Assembly: GCA_000149265.1 (NCBI GenBank) | Contig: CH003046.1 | Location: 478,749-542,748 of the forward strand | Length of the DNA stretch: 64,000 bases | Direction: 5' to 3' | Origin: Ciona savignyi | Taxonomy: Eukaryota; Chordata; Ascidiacea; Phlebobranchia; Cionidae | Shown here: positions 49,301 through 59,729 of the stretch, piece after piece | How the letters are laid out: each line of letters starts with the position of its first letter | How positions within the stretch are numbered: the first letter of the stretch is position 1 | Translations under genes and position numbers: made by a program | The notes under the pieces: generated by a model | Database searches by the model: none | Told to the model about the DNA's origin: nothing | The model's input: the letters and a program-made list of their open reading frames with translations, nothing else

Positions 49301-50756
49301 TGGTTCTGCAGTTTCTTCATATACTAGTTGCATGTCTGGTGGTGTTTGATCTATTCATGCAATGCCACGTCGTCCGCTGGACGAGACAGGGTTTATACGC
49401 AGTTGCAGTCGATATGTGGAACGTCTTAAGCGCGATTAACGTCATTCTCACACTTGCCGCGTATACCGCGTATTACTACCACATTTCTACTGGTCTTGCT
49501 GTGAACCAGTCCTACAAGGAGGACCCTGGAAGATACGCCGCATTTTCCACACCGGCGTATCACAACGTCAACTACTTCTGGTTGATGAGTTTAGTCGGCT
49601 TCACTGCCTACATGCGGTCATTGAAACTCTTCCGTGGCAGCCACGTGGTGTCGCTAATGATGCGAACACTGGCACGGTCACGCCCGGAGTTGATCAGCGC
49701 CACTTTTGTGGTTTTCATATTCCTTGTCGCGTTCGGCCACCTCGGGGTACTCATTTTCGGAGCCAAAAAAGACGAATTCCGCAATCTGTTCTCCGCGTTT
49801 GTGTCCTTGTACGCTCTGATCGCAGGAATGGAGATCAATCACCCTGAACACGGAGTCTCATCTGAGTCATGGTGGGCGATCTACTTCGGCTCCTTCATGA
49901 TGCTGGTTATCGGGATCTTTCTCAACCTGTTCGCCGCTGTGGTGGGCGATACCTTTCACAAGGTGCGACACGTCCATAAGCTCGGCGGGAACCTGCACAC
50001 AGAGGTGTTGGCGGTGGCGTGGGTGCATGAACAGTTCCTGCTTTTCTTCGGCATCCCTTCCTCGAGATTCAAGGATAAATACAAAGAAGTAAGTGAGGTT
50101 GCTTGAATCATCTTCTGTAAAGGCACATGTGCAACGTTTTTCCCAAAACAAAGTATTAATACGTAACTTAGTACCCGTAAGACCGTATATGAAACTGTAT
50201 TTTCAAGCACATCATAGCCCTTGTATAACATTATGAAAACTGTATTTTAAAGCACATCATAGAAACGCCTTGTGTAACATTTTTTTCATTTCATTCATGA
50301 AAAAAAATAGTACGCTATTCTAGGAAGAACAACGGTATACGATATTCATGCTTTTAATGGAAATGCGGGGTAGAGTTATCACAATCGACAGATTACCTTT
50401 CGTACGTAGGGGCGTTTGGGCAATCGTCCGCATTTGCTCAACACCGTTCTTTCTGCTCAGTACAGCCCAGAAACACAGCCATTTATACAGCGGCTGATGT
50501 CGATGTAACGATTTCACAACCTTAAAACCGCCTGCTCATTTACTGGTTAGTTATTCGAACAAAGCATTAGTTTTTTTTCTACCGTGCCATGCTTATTTGT
50601 GTGCACATTTTTAAGGCGAGGGCGTCGAAGGACTCGGGTGATAACGAATATGATTATTACAACGCGCCACCCACAGAGCAGACGTCGCCGCTTGCACAGG
50701 AACTACAGGAATTGATCGCCAAACACGAAACAAAGAAACCAACGCCGAATGCCTGA
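31340..50756 (+). CDS. Polycystin-1-family receptor-channel with REJ, GPS and PLAT modules (PKDREJ-like)
   Basis: Large cell-surface protein of 2596 residues; TRPP-type cation channel or subunit by family. Exons: 31340-31400, 32008-32672, 33254-33367, 34380-34481, 35016-35205, 35483-35680, 36577-36759, 37269-37508, 37851-38023, 38694-38832, 39238-39474, 39947-40108, 40575-40691, 41200-42482, 42917-43084, 43848-44008, 44397-44689, 45552-45786, 46506-46727, 47382-50088, 50616-50756; all phases agree. Order: signal peptide (1-20); REJ-like ectodomain to about 1290, with KRKR at 1158-1161; GPS 1298-1332 (C1298, W1301, W1308, C1313, C1326, C1328) reading CQCQVPT where CxCxHLT is usual; TM1; PLAT in exons 44397 and 45552; TM2-3 after FTRVQR; TM4-6; the polycystin extracellular domain; TM7-11. 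The pore region reads FRNLFSAFVSLYALIAGMEI, without the usual GD pair. Closest known architecture is PKDREJ, a sperm protein. Ciona s-Themis receptors are also polycystin-1-like. Confidence 0.92.
31680..31974 (-). repeat. tRNA-derived SINE, antisense copy in polycystin intron 1
   Basis: Near full-length antisense copy filling about half of intron 1. Its head (CTAACCGGCCGGA on the plus strand) ends about 33 bp before the 3' splice site at 32007. Confidence 0.9.
34513..34787. mobile_element. Hairpin MITE with long inverted repeats in polycystin intron
   Basis: The left arm CTCTAATTACCACAGGATCG and the right arm (CGATCCTGTGGTAATTATAG read forward) are near-perfect inverted repeats. The body contains GTTAGGGTTGGGATTAAAGT-type sequence. 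Between the body and the right arm lies a run of GATCCAAG/GGTCCAAA-like 9-12 bp units. Confidence 0.82.
35721..35871. mobile_element. Short hAT-like MITE, relative of 6334-6520
   Basis: The left end CAGGCATGGGCAAC and the internal CAGACTGTATCGAACCA and AAGAACTTCATTTCCCACAT follow the same order as the copy in the MED23 gene. The right end reads GAAGTTGCACACTTCTG. No clear target duplication. Confidence 0.5.
36201..36491. mobile_element. hAT-like non-autonomous element with 8 bp target duplication
   Basis: A 291 bp element in the polycystin intron before exon 36577-36759. The left end CAGAGATTGGAAAC and the reverse complement of the right end, TAGGGGTCGGCAACG, are imperfect inverted repeats. 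Perfect 8 bp duplications GTCTAGGG flank it at 36193-36200 and 36492-36499. No coding capacity. Confidence 0.8.
38366..38664 (-). repeat. tRNA-derived SINE, antisense copy
   Basis: Full-length but diverged antisense copy starting AGGATATTCATGTTTATCCC. The head ends about 29 bp before the 3' splice site at 38693. Confidence 0.87.
40183..40490 (+). repeat. tRNA-derived SINE, sense copy with duplicated tail
   Basis: Well-preserved sense copy: head GGTCGGTTAGTATAGCGGGT, then body. The end is abnormal because the stretch TAATGGGGATAAACATGAAT followed by ATCTTATATTATTTCA occurs twice in direct repeat (about 40423-40498). The second copy reaches close to the TTTCAG before position 40499. Confidence 0.85.
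45264..45490. mobile_element. Hairpin MITE, 5' arm partly duplicated
   Basis: Same family as 29006-29240 and 34513-34787. The unit GGAGCGCTTAGAT(T/C)GCTTACTATACTTCGTAATT occurs twice in tandem at the left. The centre contains AATGTTAGGGTTAGGGTTAA. The right arm reads CAATCCTGTAGTATTTGGAG. Confidence 0.72.
46190..46368. repeat. MITE-like element (copy 2, inverted) upstream of a polycystin exon
   Basis: It reads TAGTTTAGTTAATTTT at the left and CTGTAATTAGACTGGGCGCT at the right, that is the reverse of the copies at 9990-10152 and 46941-47105. It lies about 140 bp before exon 46506-46727. Confidence 0.7.
46941..47105. repeat. MITE-like element (copy 3) downstream of the same polycystin exon
   Basis: It runs from TGGGTTTAGCGGCCACGTCT to ATAAACTAAACTTATT, opposite in orientation to the copy at 46190-46368. 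The two could pair across exon 46506-46727 in the primary transcript. Confidence 0.72.
47229..47357 (-). repeat. Antisense SINE head fragment before the large polycystin exon
   Basis: Only the tRNA-like head and first body part remain (CTGGGTTCAGGCAATG to CACTGAACCACCAGACTAAT). It ends about 24 bp before the 3' splice site at 47381. Other diverged antisense copies sit at about 43455-43720, 44763-45075 and 53507-53812. Confidence 0.75.
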
Positions 50757-51105
50757 AGTCTTAATTTCAATGTTTTGTTCGTTGTAACGAATAAACTGTG
50801 TATAATTGAAGAAATGTAATATGACTGTGTTGTCGCATCGATTGAGTCTGACGTGTGTGCTTTTCCGGAATTGATAAGACGCTGTCTTCACGTCGACGCA
50901 AATAATCTTTGTGCCCCTGCAGATAAAATGCCAATGGGCCCATTCGCCTCTTATCTTTTTCGATTGGCCTAAGTATAGTGACGCTTATAGACACTCGGCA
51001 AATGGGAGCAGCCTAAAATAGGCGGCATTCGGGTTGTTTGTCGGTTTCGGCTGTTTGAGATTTAGGCCAAGTTGCCGGTATCTTTCATAGGAAGCAAAGG
51101 AGTAC
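50757..51105. other. Interval between polycystin stop and CRF-like gene
   Basis: It holds the polycystin 3' end with AATAAA at 50790-50795, then the promoter and leader of the CRF-like gene. A reversed CCAAT box (ATTGG, 50963-50967) lies about 140 bp upstream of its ATG. A GATA-type site (CTTATC) lies near 50950. Confidence 0.6.
50790..50795 (+). terminator. Polyadenylation signal AATAAA of the polycystin gene
   Basis: Canonical hexamer 34 bp after the stop codon at 50754-50756. Confidence 0.75.
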
Positions 51106-51516
51106 ATGGAGAAGTTGTTTGTATGTTTTGCGGTGTTTGCACTTGTACTGTCGCGCACCGTTGCGACAAAGAGCGACAAATCGGGATTATCTCGAAAGCT
51201 AGTAATAATAAAGGACGACTGGGTTGTTCGCTGTGCAAAAATGCAAAGTGAAATAGCCAATCCACTCAACTCTTGGACGAAACGTGGAATTTCTTTGGAA
51301 AAGACAACAAAAGTGGATCTAATATCAGGTATCGGCAGATCGCAGAGATTTAGAAGAGCAGCTAAGCCTAAACCACAGACGAATGTTCTTTCTCTTGATG
51401 TTCCGTTATCTTTCTTGTCAAAACTCATTGAAATGTCCCGAAGAGAAGACAAAAGACAAAGAGAGAAGGAAATATCACTCCGCAACAAAAAGTTAATGGA
51501 AAAATATGGAAAATAA
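51106..51516 (+). CDS. CRF (corticotropin-releasing factor/urocortin/DH44)-like neuropeptide precursor
   Basis: A 136-residue secreted precursor in one exon. Signal peptide about 1-20 (EKLFVCFAVFALVLSRT). The pro-region ends in a basic cluster at 81-84 (RFRR). The C-terminal 50 residues carry a CRF-family pattern. VLSLDVPLSFLSKLIEM (94-110) aligns without gap to human CRF ISLD...LEM. After a basic helix comes RNKKLMEKY-GK, matching human NRKLMEII-GK. Gly135-Lys136 directly before the stop is the amidation signal, placed as in vertebrate CRF precursors. Compared with CRF, four extra residues lie between the two conserved blocks, and an internal KR at 116-117 could be a second cleavage site. 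Having the whole prepropeptide in one coding exon also fits vertebrate CRF genes. The peptide would act on class B1 receptors (family knowledge). AATAAA at 51680-51685. Confidence 0.85.
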   Translation: MEKLFVCFAVFALVLSRTVATKSDKSGLSRKLVIIKDDWVVRCAKMQSEIANPLNSWTKRGISLEKTTKVDLISGIGRSQRFRRAAKPKPQTNVLSLDVPLSFLSKLIEMSRREDKRQREKEISLRNKKLMEKYGK

Positions 51517-51679
51517 TGGTAGCTTTCGCCGTCTTAGAATTTTAAATTAACTAATTATGAGCATATTTAATTATTGGCGGTTTGTAATTCATGTCTCGCC
51601 GGACCACCACTACCGTATTTAAGAAGTTTAAACTATAATTATTTTATTGTTTGTTGTGTGAAGGTATTTGAATACAGAA

Positions 51680-51685
51680 AATAAA
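51680..51685 (+). terminator. Polyadenylation signal AATAAA of the CRF-like gene
   Basis: Canonical hexamer about 164 bp downstream of the stop codon at 51514-51516. Confidence 0.65.
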
Positions 51686-52319
51686 TTCGGGATGCAAATA
51701 AACTTTGTTATTTTAAACGAGTACTGTATGGTAAAGCCTGTACAATCTGATCTCTAGCCACTTTGACGCCAGATTAGCTTATTTGTCTAGCACAATTAGT
51801 GTTTATATTGTCTACCACAATTGATATAAATACATGATTTTACACGATCACACATTTAAACAGTACCAATGACAGTTCTGTAACTCGCAAATATAAAGTA
51901 AGACTTCAATCTCTCTCGCGTTTTGGCTGATGCTTAAGGTGATTTTTAAGAGTCGAAAGATGGCGATAAAGAGGCAAAGTAGAAATAACATAACTCGGAT
52001 GTTCGATGTTGGCTTTTTAAAGCAAGTGGGCGTATGTTGTGGGTGTGTACAGCAGGCTTCCGTATATCGTATTTGAACGTTCAGGCTAATGTTTCACATA
52101 TAGGACTGTAGCTAGACGAAGTGTCTGAGAACGGAAATTGTCGCAATTTGTCATAGATAGATCGGCTATACCGACATATATCTATCTGTAATGTGATATG
52201 CAGAGACCGGACTTTTTATATACCAGAGCAAGCTAGCAAGCAATGCATTTCCGACCGAAGTATTTCCTTCCGTGTTAACTGATATTGCAGCATTAATCTT
52301 GCTGGTATAGCAGCTTATA

Positions 52320-52532
52320 CAATAAATTGGGGAAAACTAAAAGGAGGGAACGCCTGAAGGAGGAAAGGAGGGAAACTGCGCACTAAAATGAATATTATGA
52401 CATTAAACATGGGGTTTGAGTTAAAATTAGTTCTGGACGTGAGATTAGTGTTTAGGGCAGGGTTAAAATTAGTTTTCATAATTTTAGTGAGCAGTTTCCT
52501 TCTTTCCCTCCTTTTCGTGTTGCCCAATAAAT
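52320..52532. mobile_element. Hairpin MITE with AAGGAGGGAAC arms
   Basis: The left part has AAAGGAGGGAACGCCTGAAG and GGAGGGAAACTGCGCACTAA. The right part has TTTAGTGAGCAGTTTCC and CTTTCCCTCCTTTTCG in inverted orientation. The centre shares the GTTAAAATTAGTTCTGG / GAGATTAGTGTTTAGG theme with the other hairpin MITEs. A related copy lies at about 62735-62915. Confidence 0.7.
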
Positions 52533-53198
52533 TTAAAGTGTAGACTTTTATTTATTGAATCTGGTAGCATTCCTTTAATTTGTTAAGCAAATCAGTGCAT
52601 TTACTTTTCAATTTTTTGCTATTAAAGTAAAAATCAGTTGTCAAGTATCTTGTTTAAAGCAAAACGTTGTGTTTGGCTGGTCACTAACGTGTAGTTGAGC
52701 TAATTAGTGTGTCGCGTTATAACAGAAAGGTTGTTGGATCAAAACCACCCACTAGCTAGTGAGAACGTCACTTAGCTGAAATCACCTAAACCCATTGGAT
52801 TAATGGGTTGTTGTAAAAAAATTTAACATCTTAATCATGTACAACGCGAAGTTACTTTGGTAACCCGAAGAAGGACATAAGTCATAAGATATTCCAAAGG
52901 TTGGCCTGTGTTATATCTTTCTTTACATTTTCACAACCACAAGATAAGATATTCATATTTATTCCCGTGAATGGGAAAACCTAGGCGGTTAACACACATA
53001 CAATCGTCAGATCACCTTGCGCCCACCGTCGGGTTGAATAACACATTCATATCTTATCCTTTTATTATTATCTTGTTGTTTCTAAATTCCAGACGGGCTG
53101 TTTGGTTAAACACCAGCTGTTCCTGCATAATTAGTTATATTGCTGTGATTAAGAAAGTCTCAAAAATACAGATAAAGGGGTCAGTTTATTGCAGTATA

Positions 53199-56100
53199 AT
53201 GACGGAAAATGTAAGCTACAATTTCACCTACCCGTCATATCCAAAATTTGTTAATGACGTTTACGGCACTTTCACGAAAAGTTGGGGGAAATTGGATGCT
53301 GTGGATAAAACACCACTGGGGTGGTTCCACATAGTGAAGCAGTATGGTCAGGTGTCGTGGAATGATGTTTACTACGTAATCTTTCTCGCTCTTCTATGGA
53401 CAGCATTGCGATATACTGTGACCTCTTATATTCTTAAGGTAAGTTAAAAAAATATGAGGTCTTGAAAGATTTTTGTTTCGGTGAGATTTTTTAGTGTATA
53501 AAATATAGGATATTAATGTTTTATCCATGTGAATAGTCAAACTCATTCAGCGCTATCACGCTAGTAACTGTCAGATCACCTTGCCATTACTTTTAAGGGA
53601 GCGTTATCATAGGAGCAGTCAAAGTGCAGTGTGTTGTGTATGATTTAGATGTTCTTCCAATTCTACTACACCCTATTAACCCACTGGGTACAGGCTAGGA
53701 CCACTTTCCCAAGAAAACAATGTAGAAGAAAACCACCATTTAAGCACAGCTCCAACCTTTTGTCTAAAAGACAACACTAACCATAAAGTTTTGCAGCTGG
53801 ACTCCTGGACAAATAATGTATTTTTCATTTTCAGCCAATTGCTATGGCCTCCAATCTAGGAAGCAGAGAGACTGTAAAGGCCCCAGAAAGTGCTTGGAAA
53901 CTCCTAGTTTACTCTTGCACCTGGTCATACTCGATTTATATCCTGTTTTTTACCAAGAACAACTATTTTTATGATGCTCCATCAACCTTTTACGGTAAAA
54001 CTTTACTCCTAGGGTATATCATACTAACAGTACTGAAAATTATAACTCTGTCAATTTTACAGGTTGGAAATCTGGCTCTGAAGTTCCAAGTGAGATTTAC
54101 TTGGCCTACATTTTGCAATTCAGCTTTTACATTCATTCGGTTTATGGTACTTTGTTTGTGGATGCATGGAGAAAGGACTCTATAGTGATGTTGGCACATC
54201 ATGTTGTAACTATGCTGCTAATTGGATTCTCCTATGCGTTTAGGTGACTTTATGTCTTTGTAGTATCAACTAGTTGTTGTGGTGTACAATATAGAAAATT
54301 ATATTGTTATTTCTTTGAATGGGAAAAACAAGGTGTGTTATCACACGGTAATTGACGGATTATATAGAAATTTAAAATGTTTAAGAATTGATTCTTAATA
54401 AGCATTTAAAAGAATAGTATGTCATATTAACTTTATAATCTAAAACCATAAATCCAGTATTTAAACACAAAAATCACCACAGCCACAGTCTATTTAGAAT
54501 TAGATATAAATATTTCACCCAAACTTTTATCTTTAGTCTTCTTTTTAAATAGAATCCAACAAGATAGTAATTGTTAATTATGCAAAGTCAGGTGCATAAT
54601 ACAAAATTGTTTTTATGAGTCAGGTGTTCATAGTACTTTTGTATTTGAATTGCTTAATTGCTTGGCATTAAGTGCTGAGCTGTTTACCATGCAGTTAATG
54701 ATTCATACATTTTAAATGTTTTGTTTTTGTGTGTTGTTCATATTCTTGGTTAAATCCACACCTATCCAGTTAAGTTAGAAAGTAACCTAAAATCATTTTT
54801 GAAATTTAAGATTTAAACCCAAAATCTTTCTTTACTTTTTAGTCTTGTGAAAAGTGCTTTATGCCTCAATATTTAACCAACTTACAGCTAGTATAACTTT
54901 ATACCATGTTATTTAAAAGTAATCCTTTAGAAACAAAATAATGATACATAGCCTATGTAATACACCTTGGCTATGCAGTCAATAGTATTATATTATTACT
55001 GTAAAAAACAGTCTACGTAATTCAGAAATTAAATCAGCTGTAAAAAAGCTAAACAAATCAAACCTGCAGCAAAATATTAAAGTGTGTTACATGTATTACA
55101 TCGGCAGGACATAGTAGTCTTGGTGGGATGCCATACCACTGAACGATTTTAGATTATTAGTAGCTGTTGTCCAGGTGGTACAACGTTGCGTGCGTTTGGC
55201 ACAAGATTTATGGTTCAAATCCCAGCCTTTGTGGATTTTCCTGCGACCTTTTCACCACTGTTATGCTATATGCTACCATTATGCTGTGCATGTAATTTTA
55301 TCGTAAAACCAATATGTTTAAGGCCCTCATCAATTTCACATTACTTTTATAGTATTTCCAGCAATTAATATTTCAAAAGATTAATATTCTACTGCAATGT
55401 ACCTTGTCATAAATCTTATATATTTATCTATATTAAACATAGTTATCATACTTAGTGGTAACAGAGTGACATTATACAATTGTTGCTTCAGGTTCACTAA
55501 TGTTGGGATTCTGATACTTTATCTTCATGATATAACGGATATCTTGCTTGAGGGCACCAAACTGGCAGTTTATTATAAAACTAAAGGAGGAAGATGGTAT
55601 ACTGCATGTGACACGTTATCTACCTGTGGGTTTGTGCTGTTTGGTCTGGCATGGTAAGTTGTTTGATATGTTATTGCTTTGTTGCAGTCATTTGAACAAA
55701 ATAAAAGCTTTTAAGATTAAGAAACTATACAATACTCAATTTTTATTTTTAACCATACAAGTTTTCTATTTTTCGCCAGTTTTCATGGAATAAAAAAACA
55801 AATAATCATGTTTATTATATTAACTTGTTAATGAGTTTACTTTATAATGATAACTATTTAGAAACATTAAATAAATAGGGAGAGTTTTGTTTTCCAAAAC
55901 AAATACAACTGATTATTGCATCAGATATTTTTGCTATTTTTAAGAAAAATATAAAATCACCATGAAAATCAACGGAATGACCTAAAAAAACGAAATTGAA
56001 TATCATAGATCATGACTGCTGGTGTAAGATTATCATGATCACGTTATACTGGTGTTCTACGTATCGTGTCACTTATAACACCGTGCGGTGTGACTTGCTT

Positions 56101-58623
56101 CCTGTGCACGAACACGTTTAATGTGATGCGCTACACGTGTAACGCCAGAGCATTGATTCCCTTAAGAACACAATTTCACAGTACACACAATTCATGTCAC
56201 ATCTTGATTTTGATTAAAAAAACACAAAATAATATTAAATAAACATGTGTTTTAGCGACAAAACTGTTTCTATCTTGAGTTAAATTTTTCGTGTATATGC
56301 AGTTAAAACGTTTTTTAAAATAAGTGTTTATTCATATAATTGGCTTTTTGGTAAAATATCATTTATCCTATTAAATCAAATATTTTCTGTTGCTGATTTG
56401 TCAGGTTAATTCGATATCCTCATTGAATTGTAAACCAATATTTCCACTAATTGAAGTAGTTTTATTGAATTAAACCAACCGATTTTCACAACGCGCGATA
56501 TAAATCCCCCTTTAAATGTAGTACTGATGTCAACTCAACTACAGAAAGGCCTTGGGTCAATAGTGGAATGGTTACTAAAAGGCTCATATAACAATATTAT
56601 ATATTTATTAAATGACGATATTGGTAATTTGGTGATATTGTGTAATTAGTTTAAATATTAAACAGTGTGCATACATTTACCAAAAGTTGGTTGAACTTTG
56701 ACAACATTATCTTTACAGCCCAACACCGCCTACACATTTTAATTTCTGTTTACACTATACGCGGTCGATATTTTTAATATCTTAAATTTTTACATTTTGA
56801 TGATGGTAGTCTGCCTGAACTCTCCCCCAAAAATTACTTGCCTAATTTCAGCTTTAAATCACACAGTATCAGTTTCATGGATTAAAAATCATTTATAGTA
56901 ATATAAATGTACTTTCACAAATTGATAAAACTCCCAAGGGTTGCATTTATTTCTACATCAATCGTTTCGAATGTTTATACATAACCTCCTTCACTTATTG
57001 TCTCAAATAGGATGTTAAGATCTTAATGAAAAAAAAACAAAAGGAGGTTATCTCATGGACAATCCTTGCCTTTTGCTAGTGTATTAAGTTATCCTTGAAG
57101 CCATCAAATAACTGGATGCAACCGACATCCACTAAGTGCCTTGCTAGAGGAACCAATTGACTAATAAAGTGGAACCGGTTTTGATCCCACAACTATGTGC
57201 CCAAGCCCTAACCAACCAAACTATTCAGCCAAACATACGTTATGACGTCATAATGCTAGATAACAAGAATTGCATGTGATATAACCTTCAAAGAATTTAT
57301 TATATGATAAACTGAATATTACTTCCCAATTTTTTTTCCAGAATTTTCCTACTTAGTTGAAACCTCCATTTTATATATGTTATCCATACTTTAACACAAC
57401 AATTTTAATTTTAGGTTTGTGTTTCGTTTGTATTGGTACCCATTGAAAGCAATGTACGCTGCTGGGCATGTCAGCAAGGTTGTAAATGATGGAATTACCT
57501 TTTACCATTTCTTCAATGGATTACTGTGGATTCTTCTGGCAATGAATGTTTATTGGTTCATGGTAAGAAACATTAAATAAGTGGTATCTGTATAAATGCG
57601 TGTTCGAAAATTTGATCGTAATTTCATTACATTTTCAATAAAATGTAAAAAAAATTATTTTTCAATTTGACCGTTTTTAACTGTATTGTTCATACTAAAC
57701 ATTAGCAAATGTTTATATTTAAAATTTTAAGCAAAATAAATGGTACAATATCTGGTCAGTAAGATCAGTTTGTTATTGCAGCTGAAAGGTTTGATTACGT
57801 TAATAGATAGATGTTTCTTTTTTATGGGTAGAACCTTAGTGGATAGGTGGGTTAAACAAAAAATAAAATGTCTATTACATACAAAATCCTAAAAAAATAC
57901 GAATTTATCTCACACGTTATTCATTAATAACCCTGAAAAGATCCTTCAATTTGGATTGCCTTGCTAGGATACAAACCATACAACTTTTAATGCACTTCCA
58001 TTTGATCAATGATTTTAATTGTTTTCTAGTTCATTGTGAACATGGCGTACAAGGTGGTGACAGGGAAAGCAAATGAAGTGGACGACACGAGGGAATATGA
58101 AGCATTCGGTGGGAAGAACGGGAAAGCAAAGAAAATGTGAGTAGTTACAAGCTGTTTCAACACGTCTTGTGAGTTGTGACTACACAATATGTTGTTTTAG
58201 TCGGCTTTACATATATGAAAGCAAGTATTCTTGCAAAAACTAAGTCAATCAAGTGGCTAACTATCAGTCAAGGATTGTAAATCTGTCATCATTTAAAATT
58301 GTATTTATTATGTACTAGTCCTTAGGAGCTGTTTTATTACTTCTTGTGACTACATTATGTATTATATGTTTTAGCCAACTTCACATATTTGATTAAGCAA
58401 GTAGTCAAGTACATAATTCTTGCAAAAACTATGTTTCTATCAAGTAATGTAAATCTGTCATTTAAAAAGGTATATATTAAATATTTGAATTAACTGTAAA
58501 AAAGTCAATATTCTGGTCTTGATCTGGTATTCCACTAGCTTAAGTTTCTTCATTAATCACATAGTAACATTGGATAAGTCATAAGTTGTTAACATGTAAT
58601 TTGTTTTGCTTCATAGGGAATAA
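53199..58623 (+). CDS. CERS1: Ceramide synthase 1-type enzyme (TLC domain)
   Basis: ER multi-pass enzyme that N-acylates sphinganine with fatty acyl-CoA to give (dihydro)ceramide. Exons: 53199-53438, 53835-53994, 54063-54243, 55492-55653, 57415-57562, 58030-58136, 58617-58623; phases agree, giving 334 residues, close to vertebrate CerS1. The Lag1p motif is intact: DAWRKDSIVMLAHHVVTMLL with H179-H180, then LHDITDIL with D207 and D210. There is no Hox-like domain, as in CerS1 but unlike CerS2-6. ESAWKLLVYSCTWSYSIYIL and LREYD-like DTREYEAF also favour CerS1. Exon six ends AAAAT before GTGAGT, and the last exon supplies G-GAA-TAA; without that splice the frame would stop at TGA one residue earlier. 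A polyadenylation signal is at 59105-59110. Neighbouring CRF-like gene is on the same strand. Confidence 0.94.
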
Positions 58624-59729
58624 AGTGGACAGTGCAGCATCCATTACTTTCAATTCCGAACCCATCATCTAATATGCTGTGTTTTCTACCTCCAAATTGT
58701 CATGCTGGTTAATTTAAATGGACCGGTATATATTCTCTGTAATTGCATTTTGTTAGGTATATGTTGTATATTGTCTTACCCTTTATCTGTTTTGACTTCC
58801 TTAATTAGAATATCAGACATTTTAATCAGGTTTTTCACTGTCGTGTAGAGGTAAATAACTTTCAAGTTACGATTATTTTTTTCAAAGATTTCTTGCCAGT
58901 AATCATCTAGCCATACCAGCACTGTCATTTCTTCTAATTTCATTGTAGACATCTGTTAGCTAACTTATCCCTGTGCAATTTACGTGACAGCAGTAGTTGT
59001 ATTGAGTCGTATGTGTTAATCTTTATTCATTGAAAATGAAAATCGCAGCAAAAGTGAAGACGTGCATATTACTGCATTATGATTTACGAAATGATGTTTT
59101 TTCTAATAAAAAACTGAGCAGCATGGTAATTGCTAATGTAGTTGTTGTAATTGTTATATGTACGGTCACCAAGGGAATAATATGTACATTGTGAATTAAA
59201 AAAAATTTATTGAAAGATTATTTAAAAGGTATTCCCAAAGGGAAAGCATATATTGTAATGTTGAAATTAAGATACACATCAAAAAGGGAGATTACTGGTA
59301 TATTAACTTCTTTAAAATTAATAAAAATGTACACATATATCATATCTTAAATTGCACGGTACAAATACTGACTCTGTAATAATTAAGATCACACGATAAT
59401 TAGATTCACATGTTAAGTATACAAATGTACAATTTTGTCCGGCCCGGTGGTCTAGAAGTTAAGTGCGTCGCCTTTCAATCGCAAGGTTGCAGGTGCGAAA
59501 CTGGTCGCTAGCTAGTCGGTTGTGTCCTTGGGCAAGGCACTTTACGGACATTGCCTGAACCCAGCAACTTAATGGATTCTGACAAATTGAAGGAACGTGT
59601 CTTATCATATACAACACACTGCAATAGCTCCGGTAACCCGACGATGGGCGCGAGGTGATCTGACGATTGCCCGTGTGATAACCCCTAGGTTTTCCCATTC
59701 ACGAGGATAAACATGAATATCCTCCTATC
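58624..59729. other. CerS1 3' UTR and convergent intergenic region
   Basis: Long AT-rich 3' sequence of the ceramide synthase gene with AATAAA at 59105-59110. It is followed by a sense SINE (59438-59731) that reaches the stop codon of the convergent sulfotransferase-like gene. Confidence 0.6.

Larger units (their letters stand above)
51517..53198. other. Interval between CRF-like gene and CerS1-type gene
   Basis: It contains the CRF-like 3' end with AATAAA at 51680-51685, then about 600 bp of unique AT-rich sequence. A hairpin MITE (52320-52532), a diverged sense SINE (about 52678-52940) and a truncated antisense SINE (about 52945-53045) follow. The last lies in or near the CerS1 5' leader. 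Confidence 0.55.

Noticed and set aside
59438-59520. tRNA-like sequence GGTGGTCTAGAAGTTAAG ... GGTTGCAGGTGCGAAACT
   Set aside because: This is the SINE head with A- and B-box remnants. No proper cloverleaf with anticodon stem and acceptor stem could be drawn, so it is not a tRNA gene.
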